Shown in pieces: positions 1 to 7,978 of a DNA stretch of 49,567 bases (positions are counted from its first letter, which is position 1; each line of letters opens with the position of its first letter). The DNA lies in assembly GCA_023150805.1 (NCBI GenBank), contig JAKLKF010000016.1, positions 1-49,567 of the forward strand. Direction: 5' to 3'. The notes beneath the pieces were generated by a model that saw nothing but the letters and a program-made list of their open reading frames with translations, did no database searches and had not been told where the DNA came from. This stretch comes from Myxococcota bacterium. GTDB taxonomy: Bacteria; Myxococcota_A; UBA796; UBA2385. The translations under genes were made by a program, and so were the position numbers.

Positions 1-115
1 TGCCGCGCAGCGGCGGGTGAGGGGATCGCGTGGCTGCCAGGGATCGTCGGGTCTGCGCGGATCCACCGGCCATCGCGTGTCCGAGGCGAGGCCCTCTGCC
101 GCCCCTCTCTGTGCT
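1..115. repeat. 115-bp direct repeat, copy 1
   Basis: The first 115 bases recur almost unchanged at 345-459, so the offset is 344 bp. The only clear differences are near 77-82. The copy is cut by the window edge, so the true unit may be longer. No coding frame is credible here: the frames that cross it give Arg/Ala/Gly/Pro-rich shadows that restart identically in both copies. The interval between the copies (116-319) holds an imperfect inverted repeat of CTCTGTG/CAGAGGAC type (about 97-131 against 228-262) like the element at 49319-49452. The stretch 1-528 is judged non-coding. Confidence 0.85.
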
Positions 116-319
116 GTCTGTGCTCTCTGGGGGGCTCCATCGGCGTCGGTTGGCCGACCCGGGCGTCCCCACGTCGAGCCGGGCCTGGCCGGCGGTGTCC
201 GCGCGGGTCCCGGGGCCGAGGAGGGAAGGACACCACGGAGGACACAGAGGACGCAGAGGAGCAGCAGGGGGAGGGGAGGGGCAGAGCGGGGCGTGCATTC
301 GGCAGGGTGGCCCGACGTT

Positions 320-344
320 CCCTCTCCCCCGGCGGGGGAGAGGG
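320..344. repeat. Perfect 11-bp palindrome abutting the direct repeat
   Basis: CCCTCTCCCCC at 320-330 is followed by GGC and then by its exact reverse complement at 334-344, so it can form an 11-bp GC-rich hairpin with a three-base loop. It ends exactly where copy 2 of the 115-bp repeat begins. From memory, CCCTCTCCCC...GGGGAGAGGG palindromes are common interspersed REP-like elements in GC-rich bacteria. There is no T-tract on either strand, so it is not a standard terminator. Confidence 0.8.
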
Positions 345-459
345 TGCCGCGCAGCGGCGGGTGAGGGGATCGCGTGGCTGCCAGGGATCGTCGGGTCTGC
401 GCGGATCCACCGGCCATCGCGCGTTCGAGGCGAGGCCCTCTGCCGCCCCTCTCTGTGCT
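345..459. repeat. 115-bp direct repeat, copy 2
   Basis: This is the second copy of the sequence at 1-115. It lies directly downstream of the palindrome at 320-344 and ends about 70 bases before the 3' end of the truncated gene at 529. The arrangement suggests a tandem unit of 344 bp made of the palindrome, the conserved 115 bp and about 205 bp of variable sequence. Confidence 0.85.
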
Positions 460-528
460 CTTGTACGTTGAGGAGCACTCTCCCCGAGACTCCTATCAGC
501 GTTCCGCGCTTCGAGCACGTCACAGAGA

Positions 529-945
529 TCACCAGGCCGGGGAGAGCGCGAGAGGGGGCGGCGCCTGCGCGAAGTCGGAGAGCTTCCGGAGCAGCTCCCG
601 GGCGTGCTCGCAGATGTCGGGCTGGCGCAGCACGGAGGCGAGGGGCGTGTCGTCGAGCCAGGATCGGCCGATCTCGGCGGCCTCACTGGCCAGGGCGAAG
701 GGGCGGCCCCGGGCCATGGCCATGCCCAGCTCTCGGGCCATGTTGGCGTTGGGTTGGTCGCCGACGGCGAGCACGGCGGCACCGCGGCTGACGGCCTCCT
801 CCAGGCGCGGGGAGAGCACGCCGGTGGCCAGGTCGCCCATGCCGCCCAGCAGCTCGACTTCGACGTCGTCAGGGCGCTTCCGGATGCCGGTGAAGGTCTG
901 CTCGACCGCCTTCAGCTCCGAGTCCCAGGCGACGAAGACGACCGG
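529..945 (-). pseudogene. 5'-truncated TIR-like / nucleotide-effector domain protein
   Basis: The minus-strand frame is open from 1032 down to a TGA at 529, but no ATG, GTG or TTG lies upstream of the first beta-strand (VVFVAWDS, near 940). The first usable start is ATG at 840, which would remove a third of the domain. After that strand come a helix with many charged residues and the segment PNANMARELGMAMARGRP. This matches the (N)PNVxxELGxAxALGKP signature of TIR-like and nucleoside 2-deoxyribosyltransferase-like folds often found in bacterial NAD- or nucleotide-cleaving effectors. The C-terminal helix ends ELLRKLSDFA. The frame dissolves upstream into Arg/Pro/Ser-rich sequence and repeats (1009 onward), so I read it as the 3' remnant of a gene cut by a rearrangement. 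A short functional protein from 840 remains possible. Confidence 0.5.
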
Positions 946-1008
946 GCGCGACGTGGGGACCTCCGGGGCCGGCGAGCGTAGCGTGCGGGAGGTGCGGCGT
1001 GGGCGAGT

Positions 1009-1130
1009 GGTCGATTCTCCGGGGATGGCAGGTCAGGGGCGGAGTATTGGCGCTCTTGAAGTCGGTATTGGGTGGGTAGAAGCGTATCAAGCGAGAATAT
1101 GCGTGCTGGGGGTCGATTCTCCGGGGATGG
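1009..1130. repeat. 20-bp direct repeat flanking an AT-richer island
   Basis: GGTCGATTCTCCGGGGATGG occurs at 1009-1028 and again at 1111-1130, 102 bp apart. A partial inverted copy (GGGGAATCGACC) follows at about 1144-1155. The 70-80 bases between the copies, with GTATTGG repeats and TATC/AATAT steps, are clearly more AT-rich than the surrounding chromosome. This looks like a small repeat cassette or the scar of an insertion upstream of the truncated gene. No gene is visible in 1033-1452. Confidence 0.7.
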
Positions 1131-1172
1131 GATCTGATGGTCGGGGAATCGACCGGCCACCACCGCCTTCCC

Positions 1173-1393
1173 GGCCCCCCTCCGGCCCGTCGGGCCACCT
1201 CCCCCCGGGCGAGGCGCCCAGGGGGAGGAGCGTGGGGTGGGCGCTGATCCTGCGCACCGCCTGCCTGGCCCCCCTCCGGCCCTTCGGGCCACCTCCCCCC
1301 GGGCGAAGCGCCCAGGGGGAGGAGCGTGGGGTGGGCGCTGGTCCTGCGCACCGCCGCCCCGGCCCCCCTCCGGCCCTTCGGGCCACCTCCCCC
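1173..1393. repeat. 94-bp tandem repeat, 2.3 copies
   Basis: GGCCCCCCTCCGGCCC starts at 1173, 1267 and 1361, an exact period of 94 bp. Copies 1 and 2 are full length and nearly identical; copy 3 stops after about 33 bases, at 1393. Each full unit contains the stem-loop CCTCCCCCCGGGCG / CGCCCAGGGGGAGG and the shorter GGCCC-TTC-GGGCC hairpin. The array lies just downstream of the ilvE stop. It has no coding potential in its own right. Confidence 0.85.
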
Positions 1394-1452
1394 AGCTCAG
1401 TGGCGACGGCCAGCTCGACCGGGTCACCGCCGCCTCTGCCCGCTCGCGCCGC

Positions 1453-2364
1453 TCAGTACTTCGTGATGTACGGGCGCATCCACTCGACCTCGCCGCGCAC
1501 GCCGGCGGCGTAGACCTGCTGCACCCGGCGGGTGATGGGGCCCGGGGGGCCGATCTCGCGGCGGTCGATCTCGCGGACGGGGGTGATCTCGGCGGCGGTG
1601 CCGGTCATGAAGACCTCGTCGGCGACGTAGAGGCCGTCGCGGCCGAAGGCCAGCTCGTGCACGGTCAGGCCGTCGCGGCGCAGGATGTCGAAGACGGTGC
1701 GGCGGGTGATGCCGGCCAGGATGTTGACGACGGGCGGGGTCTTGATGGCGCCGTCGCGGACGACGAACAGGTTCTCGCCCGTGCCCTCGGCCACCCAGCC
1801 CATCTGGTCGAGCATGATGGCCTCGTCGTAGCCGTTGTCGTTGGCCTCGTAGCGGGCCAGGATCGAGTTGACGTAGTGCCCGATGACCTTGGCGCGCTGG
1901 AGGTTGGCGTTGACGTGGTGGCGCGTGAAGGTGCTGGTCGCGACGCGGATGCCGTTGTTCAGCCCGTCGTCGCCCAGGTAGGCGCCCCACTCCCAGGTCG
2001 CCACGGTGACGTGGACCTGGTTGCCGCGGGCGCCCAGGCCCATCGCTCCCTCGCCCAGGTAGACGATGGGGCGGATGTAGGCCTCGTCGAACTCGTTGGC
2101 TTCGAGGGTGGCGACGCAGGCCTGCCGGATCTCCTCGAAGGAGCAGGGCAGGTTGATGCGGCACATCTTGGCGCTGTCCACCAGGCGGCGGATGTGCTCG
2201 TCGAGCTTCCAGACGCCGCCACCGCCGCCGGGCTGGCGGTAGCTGCGGATGCCCTCGAAGACGCCCAGGCCGTAGTGCAGGCTGTGGCTGAGCACGTGGA
2301 CCTTGGCGTCCGCGTAGGGGACCAGCTCGCCGTCCATCCAGATGAACCTGCTCTCGATGCCCAT
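1453..2364 (-). CDS. ilvE: Branched-chain amino acid aminotransferase
   Basis: A 303-residue fold-type IV PLP enzyme. It interconverts Leu/Ile/Val and their 2-oxo acids with 2-oxoglutarate/glutamate in the cytoplasm. Visible family motifs are the N-terminal HSLHYGLGVFEGIRSY, the catalytic-lysine segment NLQRAKVIGHYVNS with Lys159 (the same number as in the E. coli enzyme), the LARYEA helix and the phosphate-loop region EGTGENLFVV. The length is normal for IlvE. The ATG at 2364 is preceded by a GAGGAA ribosome-binding sequence. It lies downstream of the M16 pair on the same strand with an 85-bp gap that contains a stem-loop, so it may have its own promoter. A glycine run near residues 46-50 is a local peculiarity. 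D-amino acid aminotransferase is less likely given the IlvE-type N-terminus. Confidence 0.95.
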   Translation of the reverse strand: MGIESRFIWMDGELVPYADAKVHVLSHSLHYGLGVFEGIRSYRQPGGGGGVWKLDEHIRRLVDSAKMCRINLPCSFEEIRQACVATLEANEFDEAYIRPIVYLGEGAMGLGARGNQVHVTVATWEWGAYLGDDGLNNGIRVATSTFTRHHVNANLQRAKVIGHYVNSILARYEANDNGYDEAIMLDQMGWVAEGTGENLFVVRDGAIKTPPVVNILAGITRRTVFDILRRDGLTVHELAFGRDGLYVADEVFMTGTAAEITPVREIDRREIGPPGPITRRVQQVYAAGVRGEVEWMRPYITKY

Positions 2365-2411
2365 GGCTTCCTCGGGGTGGGGAGGGGAGGGGGGAGGCGC
2401 TTGCCTAACGT

Positions 2412-2439
2412 GGGGCCGGCGCGGCTTCTGCCCGGCCCC
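2412..2439 (-). terminator. Stem-loop between the M16 genes and ilvE
   Basis: GGGGCCGG at 2412-2419 pairs with CCGGCCCC at 2432-2439 around a 12-base loop, just after the end of the downstream M16 gene. No T-run follows on the minus strand, so it is a weak terminator candidate or an mRNA-stabilising hairpin. Confidence 0.25.
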
Positions 2440-2449
2440 CTGCGACAGG

Positions 2450-3904
2450 TCAGCCCCCCGCGGGCAGGCCGTCGGGCAGCATGTCGACGACGGGCAGGCC
2501 CAGGGCCTGCAGCGGCGCGCGCACCGTGGCGGCGTCGCCCACGACCAGGATGTCCAGCTGCGCGGGGTCGACGCGGGTGGTCCACGCCGCCTGGGCCTGC
2601 TCGACGGTCACGGCGCGCACCGCGTCCGGCGTGCCGCGCAGCCAGTCCTCGGGCAGGCCGTAGCGCCAGATCGCCACCGTCTCGCTCATCAGGGTGCCGG
2701 GGTTCTCGAAGCGCAGGGGCCAGGTGCCCAGCAGGTAGCCGCGGGCGTTGTCCAGCTCGGCCTGGGAGATCGGGCGCCCGGCCCGCGACTGGGTCAGCTC
2801 GCGCAGGATCTCGGAGACGGCGTCGGCGGTGTGCGGGGTGACCACGTTGGCGCCGACCCCCCAGCGGCCGGGCAGGTAGCTGTCCTCGATCCAGGAGCGC
2901 GCGCCGTAGGTCCAGCCCTTGTCCTCGCGCAGGTTCATGTTGATCCGCGCGGTGAACATCCCGCCGACGGCCATGTTGGCCAGGGTCATCGGCCAGTGGT
3001 CGGCCTCGGTCCGCGCGCCGACGAAGCGCCCCACCCGCAGCACGGACTGGGCCGCGCCGGGCTTGTCCACCAGGAAGATCCGCGTGGCGGCCTGGACGGG
3101 CAGGCCGTCGACCGTCGGCACGGGCGGCAGGTCCTGGCCCGGCGAGGTCCAGCCGCCCAGGTGCTGCTCCAGCAGGGGCTGGATCTCGGCCCAGGTCGTG
3201 TCGCCGCCGACGGTGACAACCGCGTGGCGCGGGGCCACGTGGGCCTGGTGCCAGGCCTTCATCTCGGCCGCGGTCATGGCCTGGTAGGCGGCCTCGGTCG
3301 TCAGGTGGCCGGCGTAGCGGCCCCCGTGCCCGAGCACGTCCCAGGTGCGGTCGGCGATGCTGCCGGGGTCGTTGCGGGCCGCCGCCAGGTCCTGCAGCCG
3401 CTTCTTGCGCAGGATCTCCCAGTCGGCCTGCGGGAAGTCCGGCTGCAGCAGCACCGTGGCCAGCAGGGGCAGGGCGTGGGGGAGCTGGTCGCGCAGGGCG
3501 CTGACCGAGACCACCGCGCCGTCCAGGCCGGCGGCCGTGCCCAGCGAGGCGCCCAGCTTGCGCGTGGCGGCGGACAGCTCGGCGGCGGTCATGCCGCCGG
3601 CGCCCTCGTTCATCATGTCCAGCGTCACGCTGGCCAGGCCCGGCCGGCCCGCCGGGTCGGTCCAGGCGCCCGGGCGCAGCACGACGTTGACGTGCACCAG
3701 CGGCACCTCGTGGTTCTCGACCACGATGACGCGCAGGCCGTTGCTGAGCGTGCCCTCGACCGGCTCGGGGAGCTGGAAGGGGCGGGGTGGCAGGGGGGCG
3801 GGGGCCGAGGCGCGCGCGTCGGCGGCGGCGACGGGCGCCTCCTTCGGGCCGCAGCCCAGGCCCAGGGTCAGGGACAACAGCAGGCTGTGCAGGGCCAGGC
3901 TCAC
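2450..3904 (-). CDS. M16B peptidase-like lipoprotein, non-catalytic partner
   Basis: 484 residues, GTG start at 3904. The start overlaps the stop of the upstream M16 gene by four bases (GTGA), which implies translational coupling. The N-terminus is a short signal sequence ending LTLGLGC, a lipobox-like Cys at residue 18. The M16 fold begins with TLSNGLRVIVVENHEVPLVH, but the zinc-binding HxxEH of active members is replaced by MMNEGAGG. This is typical of the inactive subunit in M16B pairs. In that family the inactive chain completes the closed chamber that binds peptide. The C-terminal half carries the usual LREDKGWTYGARSW substrate-binding segment. It probably works in the periplasm with its neighbour as a heterodimeric oligopeptidase or processing protease. 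Confidence 0.9.
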   Translation of the reverse strand: MSLALHSLLLSLTLGLGCGPKEAPVAAADARASAPAPLPPRPFQLPEPVEGTLSNGLRVIVVENHEVPLVHVNVVLRPGAWTDPAGRPGLASVTLDMMNEGAGGMTAAELSAATRKLGASLGTAAGLDGAVVSVSALRDQLPHALPLLATVLLQPDFPQADWEILRKKRLQDLAAARNDPGSIADRTWDVLGHGGRYAGHLTTEAAYQAMTAAEMKAWHQAHVAPRHAVVTVGGDTTWAEIQPLLEQHLGGWTSPGQDLPPVPTVDGLPVQAATRIFLVDKPGAAQSVLRVGRFVGARTEADHWPMTLANMAVGGMFTARINMNLREDKGWTYGARSWIEDSYLPGRWGVGANVVTPHTADAVSEILRELTQSRAGRPISQAELDNARGYLLGTWPLRFENPGTLMSETVAIWRYGLPEDWLRGTPDAVRAVTVEQAQAAWTTRVDPAQLDILVVGDAATVRAPLQALGLPVVDMLPDGLPAGG

Positions 3905-5247
3905 CGGGCACCTCCCTCGGGGCGGACGTGGAGCACGACGCGCTGGTCCGCCGGCAGCCAGCGCACGGCGGCCTGCTGGACCTTCTGGGGGGTCACGTCC
4001 AGGTAGCGCTGCAGGTCCTGGCCGATGTAGCCAGGGTCCCCCGTCCAGGTGTCGTAGCTGTTGAGCAGGTCGGCCTTGCGGGCGATGGTCTGCAGGCCCG
4101 AGAAGAAGTCCACCCGCCAGCCCACCTTGGCCACCTCGATCTCCTCGGCCGTCGGGCCGCTGGTCCGCAGCTCGGCCAGCACCTGGTCGATGGCGGTCAC
4201 CAGCTCGGTCGTGTCGTGGCCCTCGGCCGCCGTCGCCTGGATGACGTAGGCGCTCTGCAGGGCGCCGCTGGCCTGGAACGCGCTCACGTCCTTGGCGATC
4301 TGCTTCTCGTGCACGAGCACCCGGTACAGCCGGCTCTCCTTGCCGTCGGTGAGCACGGTGGAGAGCACGTCCAGCTCGGCGTCTCCGGGCTGGAAGAGCG
4401 GCGGGGTCGGCCAGGCCAGCCACACCTTGCTGTGGGGCACGTCGTCGGTCTTCTCGACCACCTTCTCCGTCGACAGCCAGCCCTCGGGGAGGGCGTGCTG
4501 CCGGATCGCCTGGGGCGAGCCGCCCCGCGGCAGGTCGCCGAAGTAGCGCTGGACCAGCAGCCGCGCGGTGTCCGGCTCGAAGTCGCCCACGATGGAGAGC
4601 GAGGCGTTCTCCGGCACGTACCAGGTGCGGAAGAAGGCGCTGACGTCCTCCATCGTCGCCGCCTCGATGTCCTCGTGCCGGCCGATCGTGGGCACGTGGT
4701 AGGGGTGGTCGGGCGGGTAGAGGTTCTCGTACAGCCAGACCCAGACCTCGCCATAGGGCGTGTTCTCGTAGCGCTGGCGCCGCTCGTTGCGCACGACCTC
4801 CTTCTGGTTGTCCAGCTTCTCCTGGGTCAGCGCCGGCAACAGGAAGCCCATCCGGTCGCTCTCGAGCCACAGGGCCAGGGGGAGCTGGTCGCTGGGCACG
4901 CCCTCGAAGTAGTTCGTGCGATCCAGGTTGGTCGTGCCGTTGACCTGGGCGCCGATGCGCTGCAGCGGGACGAAGTAGTCGTCGTCCATGTGCTGGCTGC
5001 CCTGGAACATCAGGTGTTCGAAGAGGTGGGCGAAGCCGGTCCGCCCGTCCACCTCGTCCTTGGAGCCGACCCGGTACCACAGGTTGACCTGCACGAAGGG
5101 CACCGAGTGGTCCTCGCTGAGGATCACGGTCAGGCCGTTGTCGAGCTGGTACTTCTCGAAGGGGATGGCGACCGGAGGGGGGGCGGGCAGGACCCGCTCC
5201 TCGGCGCGCGTGGGCAGGAGCAGGGACAGGAGCAGCGGCGAGATCAC
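3901..5247 (-). CDS. M16B zinc peptidase, catalytic subunit
   Basis: 448 residues from the GTG at 5247, chosen because CCGGAGGC precedes it and a signal peptide (MISPLLLSLLLPTRA) follows at once. A longer frame from 5337 adds only low-complexity residues. The inverted zinc motif HLFEH is present (His74, Glu77, His78) in the setting GRTGFAHLFEHLMFQG. The downstream acidic segment EVVRNERRQRYEN supplies the third ligand region. This is the pitrilysin/insulinase clan, short M16B form. It is exported to the periplasm and is expected to degrade or process peptides together with the coupled inactive subunit. Its promoter should lie in the 140 bp shared with the divergent gene at 5388. Confidence 0.92.
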   Translation of the reverse strand: MISPLLLSLLLPTRAEERVLPAPPPVAIPFEKYQLDNGLTVILSEDHSVPFVQVNLWYRVGSKDEVDGRTGFAHLFEHLMFQGSQHMDDDYFVPLQRIGAQVNGTTNLDRTNYFEGVPSDQLPLALWLESDRMGFLLPALTQEKLDNQKEVVRNERRQRYENTPYGEVWVWLYENLYPPDHPYHVPTIGRHEDIEAATMEDVSAFFRTWYVPENASLSIVGDFEPDTARLLVQRYFGDLPRGGSPQAIRQHALPEGWLSTEKVVEKTDDVPHSKVWLAWPTPPLFQPGDAELDVLSTVLTDGKESRLYRVLVHEKQIAKDVSAFQASGALQSAYVIQATAAEGHDTTELVTAIDQVLAELRTSGPTAEEIEVAKVGWRVDFFSGLQTIARKADLLNSYDTWTGDPGYIGQDLQRYLDVTPQKVQQAAVRWLPADQRVVLHVRPEGGAR

Positions 5248-5387
5248 GACGCCTCCGGGGAGCGGGGAGGGAGGCGGGTATCGGGTTGGGGCAGCGGTGG
5301 CACGCCCCCGCCGCAGGACACCTTCCGACTCCCCCAAGTCGCCGCCCTGCGGCTATGCTGCGGCGCCCCCTCCTCCCCGAGGATCTC

Positions 5388-7970
5388 GTGAAGGCCCGCC
5401 TCGCCCCCGCGCTCGCACTGCTGCTCGCCTCCTCCCCCGCTCTGGCTGCCCGCCTGGAGCGGCTGCTCTCCCAGGAGGGCGCGCTCGACAAGAAGGACAT
5501 GACCCTGCCCGCCGGCGAGTACGCCGAGGTCTTCCCGGTCGACCTCGCGGCCGGCGACCGCGTGCTGATCGAGATGGAGAGCAGCAAGTTCGACACCTAC
5601 CTGGTGCTCAAGGCGCCCTCGGGCCAGGCGATGGAGAACGACGACCTGGACGGCGACACCCACCAGTCGCAGATCGACGCCATCGTCGAGGAGAGCGGCA
5701 CCTGGCTGGTGTACGCCACGTCCGCGCGCGCCGGCGAGAAGGGCAAGTACAGCCTGAAGGTCTCCGTGGCCCGCGGCGGCGGGTCCACCGCCGTCTCCAG
5801 CTCTGGCGGCGGCGCCGGCAGCCTGACCCTGGGCACGCCGGCCCAGGGCAGCCTGGCCCAGGGTGACGAGACCCTGGCCAACGGCGAGTGGGTCGACACC
5901 TGGACGGTGGAGCTGCAGGCCGGCCAGCAGCTCACGCTCGACATGACGTCGAGCGACCTGGACACCTACGTCGGCCTGCGCTCCCCGTCGGGCGCCGTCG
6001 ACGGCAACGACGACTTCGGCGGCTCGCGGACCCACTCCCGGGTCGAACGCACCGTCGAGGAGAGCGGCACCTGGACGGTCTACGCCACGACCTACCAGGC
6101 CGGCCAGGGCGGCAGCTACAGCCTGCTGGCCCAGGTGGGCGGCGGCGGCGGCGCCAGCTCGGACGGCACGGAGCGCTGGAGCGGCAGCCTGGCCAGCGGC
6201 GACGCGGTCCTCTCCAGCGGCGAGTACGCCGACGTGGTGCGGGTCGAGGGCCAGGCCGGCGAGCGCTGGGTGGTCGACCTGCGGTCCTCGGCCTTCGACC
6301 CCTTCCTGATCGTCAAGGGCCCCGACGGCACCCAGGTGGAGAACGACGACTTCGAAGGCGCCGGCGACCGCTCGCTGGTCGACCTGACCCTGCCGGCCAG
6401 CGGCACCTGGCAGATCGCGACCACCACCTACCGGGCCGGCGAGGGCGGGGCCTACGACCTGACCCTGCGCCGCGTGCGGGAGGGCGAGGACGCCGGCGGC
6501 ACGCAGCGCGTGACCGGCACCCTGGCGAGCGGGGACGGCACGCTGGGCTCGGGCGAGTGGTTCGACCAGGCCACCTTCGAGGGGCTGCCCGGCCAGCGCG
6601 TGGTCATCGACATGCGCGGCGGCTTCGACACCTACCTGGGCCTGGTGGGCCCGGGCGGCTTCCAGGTCGAGAACGACGACGGCGAGTCCAACACCCACAG
6701 CCGCATCGACGCCACCCTGCCCGAGGCCGGCACCTACAAGGTGGTCGCCACCAGCTACCAGGCGGGCCAGGGCGGCAGCTACACCCTGGACATCACCCTG
6801 GGCCAGGCCGAGGGGGGCGCCGCCGCCCAGCGCGACGTGGTGGTGCTCCAGCCGGGCGTGCCCGTCAGCGGCGTGCTGCAGGAGGGCGACCTGACCCTGG
6901 ACAGCGGCGAGTACCAGGACGGCTACGTCATCGACGCCCAGGCGGGGCAGATGATCTCGGTGTCGCTGGCGTCCTCGGCCTTCGACCCCTACGTGGCCCT
7001 GCAGCTCCCCGACGGCAGCTTCGTGCAGAACGACGACTGGGAGGGCCGCAGCGACCTGTCGCGGGTGGACCTGCAGGCCTCGGAGACCGGCCGCTACCGG
7101 GTCTTCGCCACCTCCTACCGGGCGGGCGTCTCCGGCGCCTACCAGGTCCAGGCCAACCTGTCGGAGGCGATGGTCGCCCAGGTCGCGCCGGCCCCCGCCA
7201 GCGGCCAGGGGCGCACGCTGGGCGTGTTCATGGGGATCTCGGACTACCCGACCGGCGGGCCGACCGACCTGGCCTACACGGCCGACGACGCGCGCGCGAT
7301 GTTCGCGGGCATGCAGGGCATCGGCATGTCCCCCGGCGACGGGCGCCTGCTGGTCGACGGCCAGGCCACCCGGCCGGCGCTGCAGGCGGCGATCAACGAG
7401 CTGGCCGGACGGATGGGCCCGCAGGACCGCCTGGTGCTGTTCTACTCGGGCCACGGGGGCCGGCTGGATCGCAGCAGCCCCCAGGCCGCCGACCCCGACG
7501 GCTTCGACGAGACCCTGGCCCTGTACGACGGCGAGATCCGCGACGACGAGCTGGCGGAGATGCTGGGGGCGGTGCGGCAGGGCACGGTGCTGCTGGTGCT
7601 GGACTCCTGCTTCAGCGGCGGCTTCAGCAAGGACGTGATCAACCAGCCGGGCCGCATGGGCCTGTTCTCCTCGCACGAGGACGTGACCTCGGCCGTCGCG
7701 GCCAAGTTCCGCGCTGGCGGCTACCTGGCCCGGTTCATGGTGGAGGCCATCGGCGAGCGGCTGGCCGACGCCGACACCGACGGCGCGCTCACGGCCCTGG
7801 AGCTGTCGCAGTACCTCTACGAGCGCTACCGCAGCGACGTGAAGTCCATGCCCCAGGAGAAGTCGGGCGCCTATGCCGACATCGTGATGACCGGGCAGAA
7901 CCTGGGTTACCAGCAGATCATCGTCGACCGCGGCGGCGTCGGCCCCTCGTCGGTGCTCTTCGCCTGGTAG
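5388..7970 (+). CDS. Secreted caspase-like (C14) protease with five PPC domains
   Basis: 860 residues. The GTG at 5388 is chosen because GAGG precedes it and a signal peptide follows (VKARLAPALALLLASSPALA). Residues about 25-600 are five repeats of roughly 105-110 residues, each with an acidic N/DDD-type loop (such as VENDDFEGAG) and an ending like YQAGQGGSYSL. These look like bacterial pre-peptidase C-terminal (PPC) beta-sandwiches. From about residue 608 a caspase fold begins (LGVFMGISDYPTGG), with catalytic His689 in YSGHGG and Cys741 in LDSCFSGG. Caspase-hemoglobinase enzymes cut after basic or acidic residues; specificity cannot be read here. The protein is exported, unlike most cytosolic orthocaspases. 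The next gene begins 8 bases on, so this heads a three-gene operon. Confidence 0.88.
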   Translation: MKARLAPALALLLASSPALAARLERLLSQEGALDKKDMTLPAGEYAEVFPVDLAAGDRVLIEMESSKFDTYLVLKAPSGQAMENDDLDGDTHQSQIDAIVEESGTWLVYATSARAGEKGKYSLKVSVARGGGSTAVSSSGGGAGSLTLGTPAQGSLAQGDETLANGEWVDTWTVELQAGQQLTLDMTSSDLDTYVGLRSPSGAVDGNDDFGGSRTHSRVERTVEESGTWTVYATTYQAGQGGSYSLLAQVGGGGGASSDGTERWSGSLASGDAVLSSGEYADVVRVEGQAGERWVVDLRSSAFDPFLIVKGPDGTQVENDDFEGAGDRSLVDLTLPASGTWQIATTTYRAGEGGAYDLTLRRVREGEDAGGTQRVTGTLASGDGTLGSGEWFDQATFEGLPGQRVVIDMRGGFDTYLGLVGPGGFQVENDDGESNTHSRIDATLPEAGTYKVVATSYQAGQGGSYTLDITLGQAEGGAAAQRDVVVLQPGVPVSGVLQEGDLTLDSGEYQDGYVIDAQAGQMISVSLASSAFDPYVALQLPDGSFVQNDDWEGRSDLSRVDLQASETGRYRVFATSYRAGVSGAYQVQANLSEAMVAQVAPAPASGQGRTLGVFMGISDYPTGGPTDLAYTADDARAMFAGMQGIGMSPGDGRLLVDGQATRPALQAAINELAGRMGPQDRLVLFYSGHGGRLDRSSPQAADPDGFDETLALYDGEIRDDELAEMLGAVRQGTVLLVLDSCFSGGFSKDVINQPGRMGLFSSHEDVTSAVAAKFRAGGYLARFMVEAIGERLADADTDGALTALELSQYLYERYRSDVKSMPQEKSGAYADIVMTGQNLGYQQIIVDRGGVGPSSVLFAW

Positions 7971-7978
7971 GAGTCTTC

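Noticed and set aside
30..791. Repeated MAARDRRVC-starting open frames at the left end
   Set aside because: The identical starts come from the 115-bp DNA repeat, not from duplicated genes; composition is non-coding.
2450..5596. Single 1048-residue protein covering both M16 genes
   Set aside because: The frame is coding only from 3904; before that it runs out of phase through the catalytic M16 gene.
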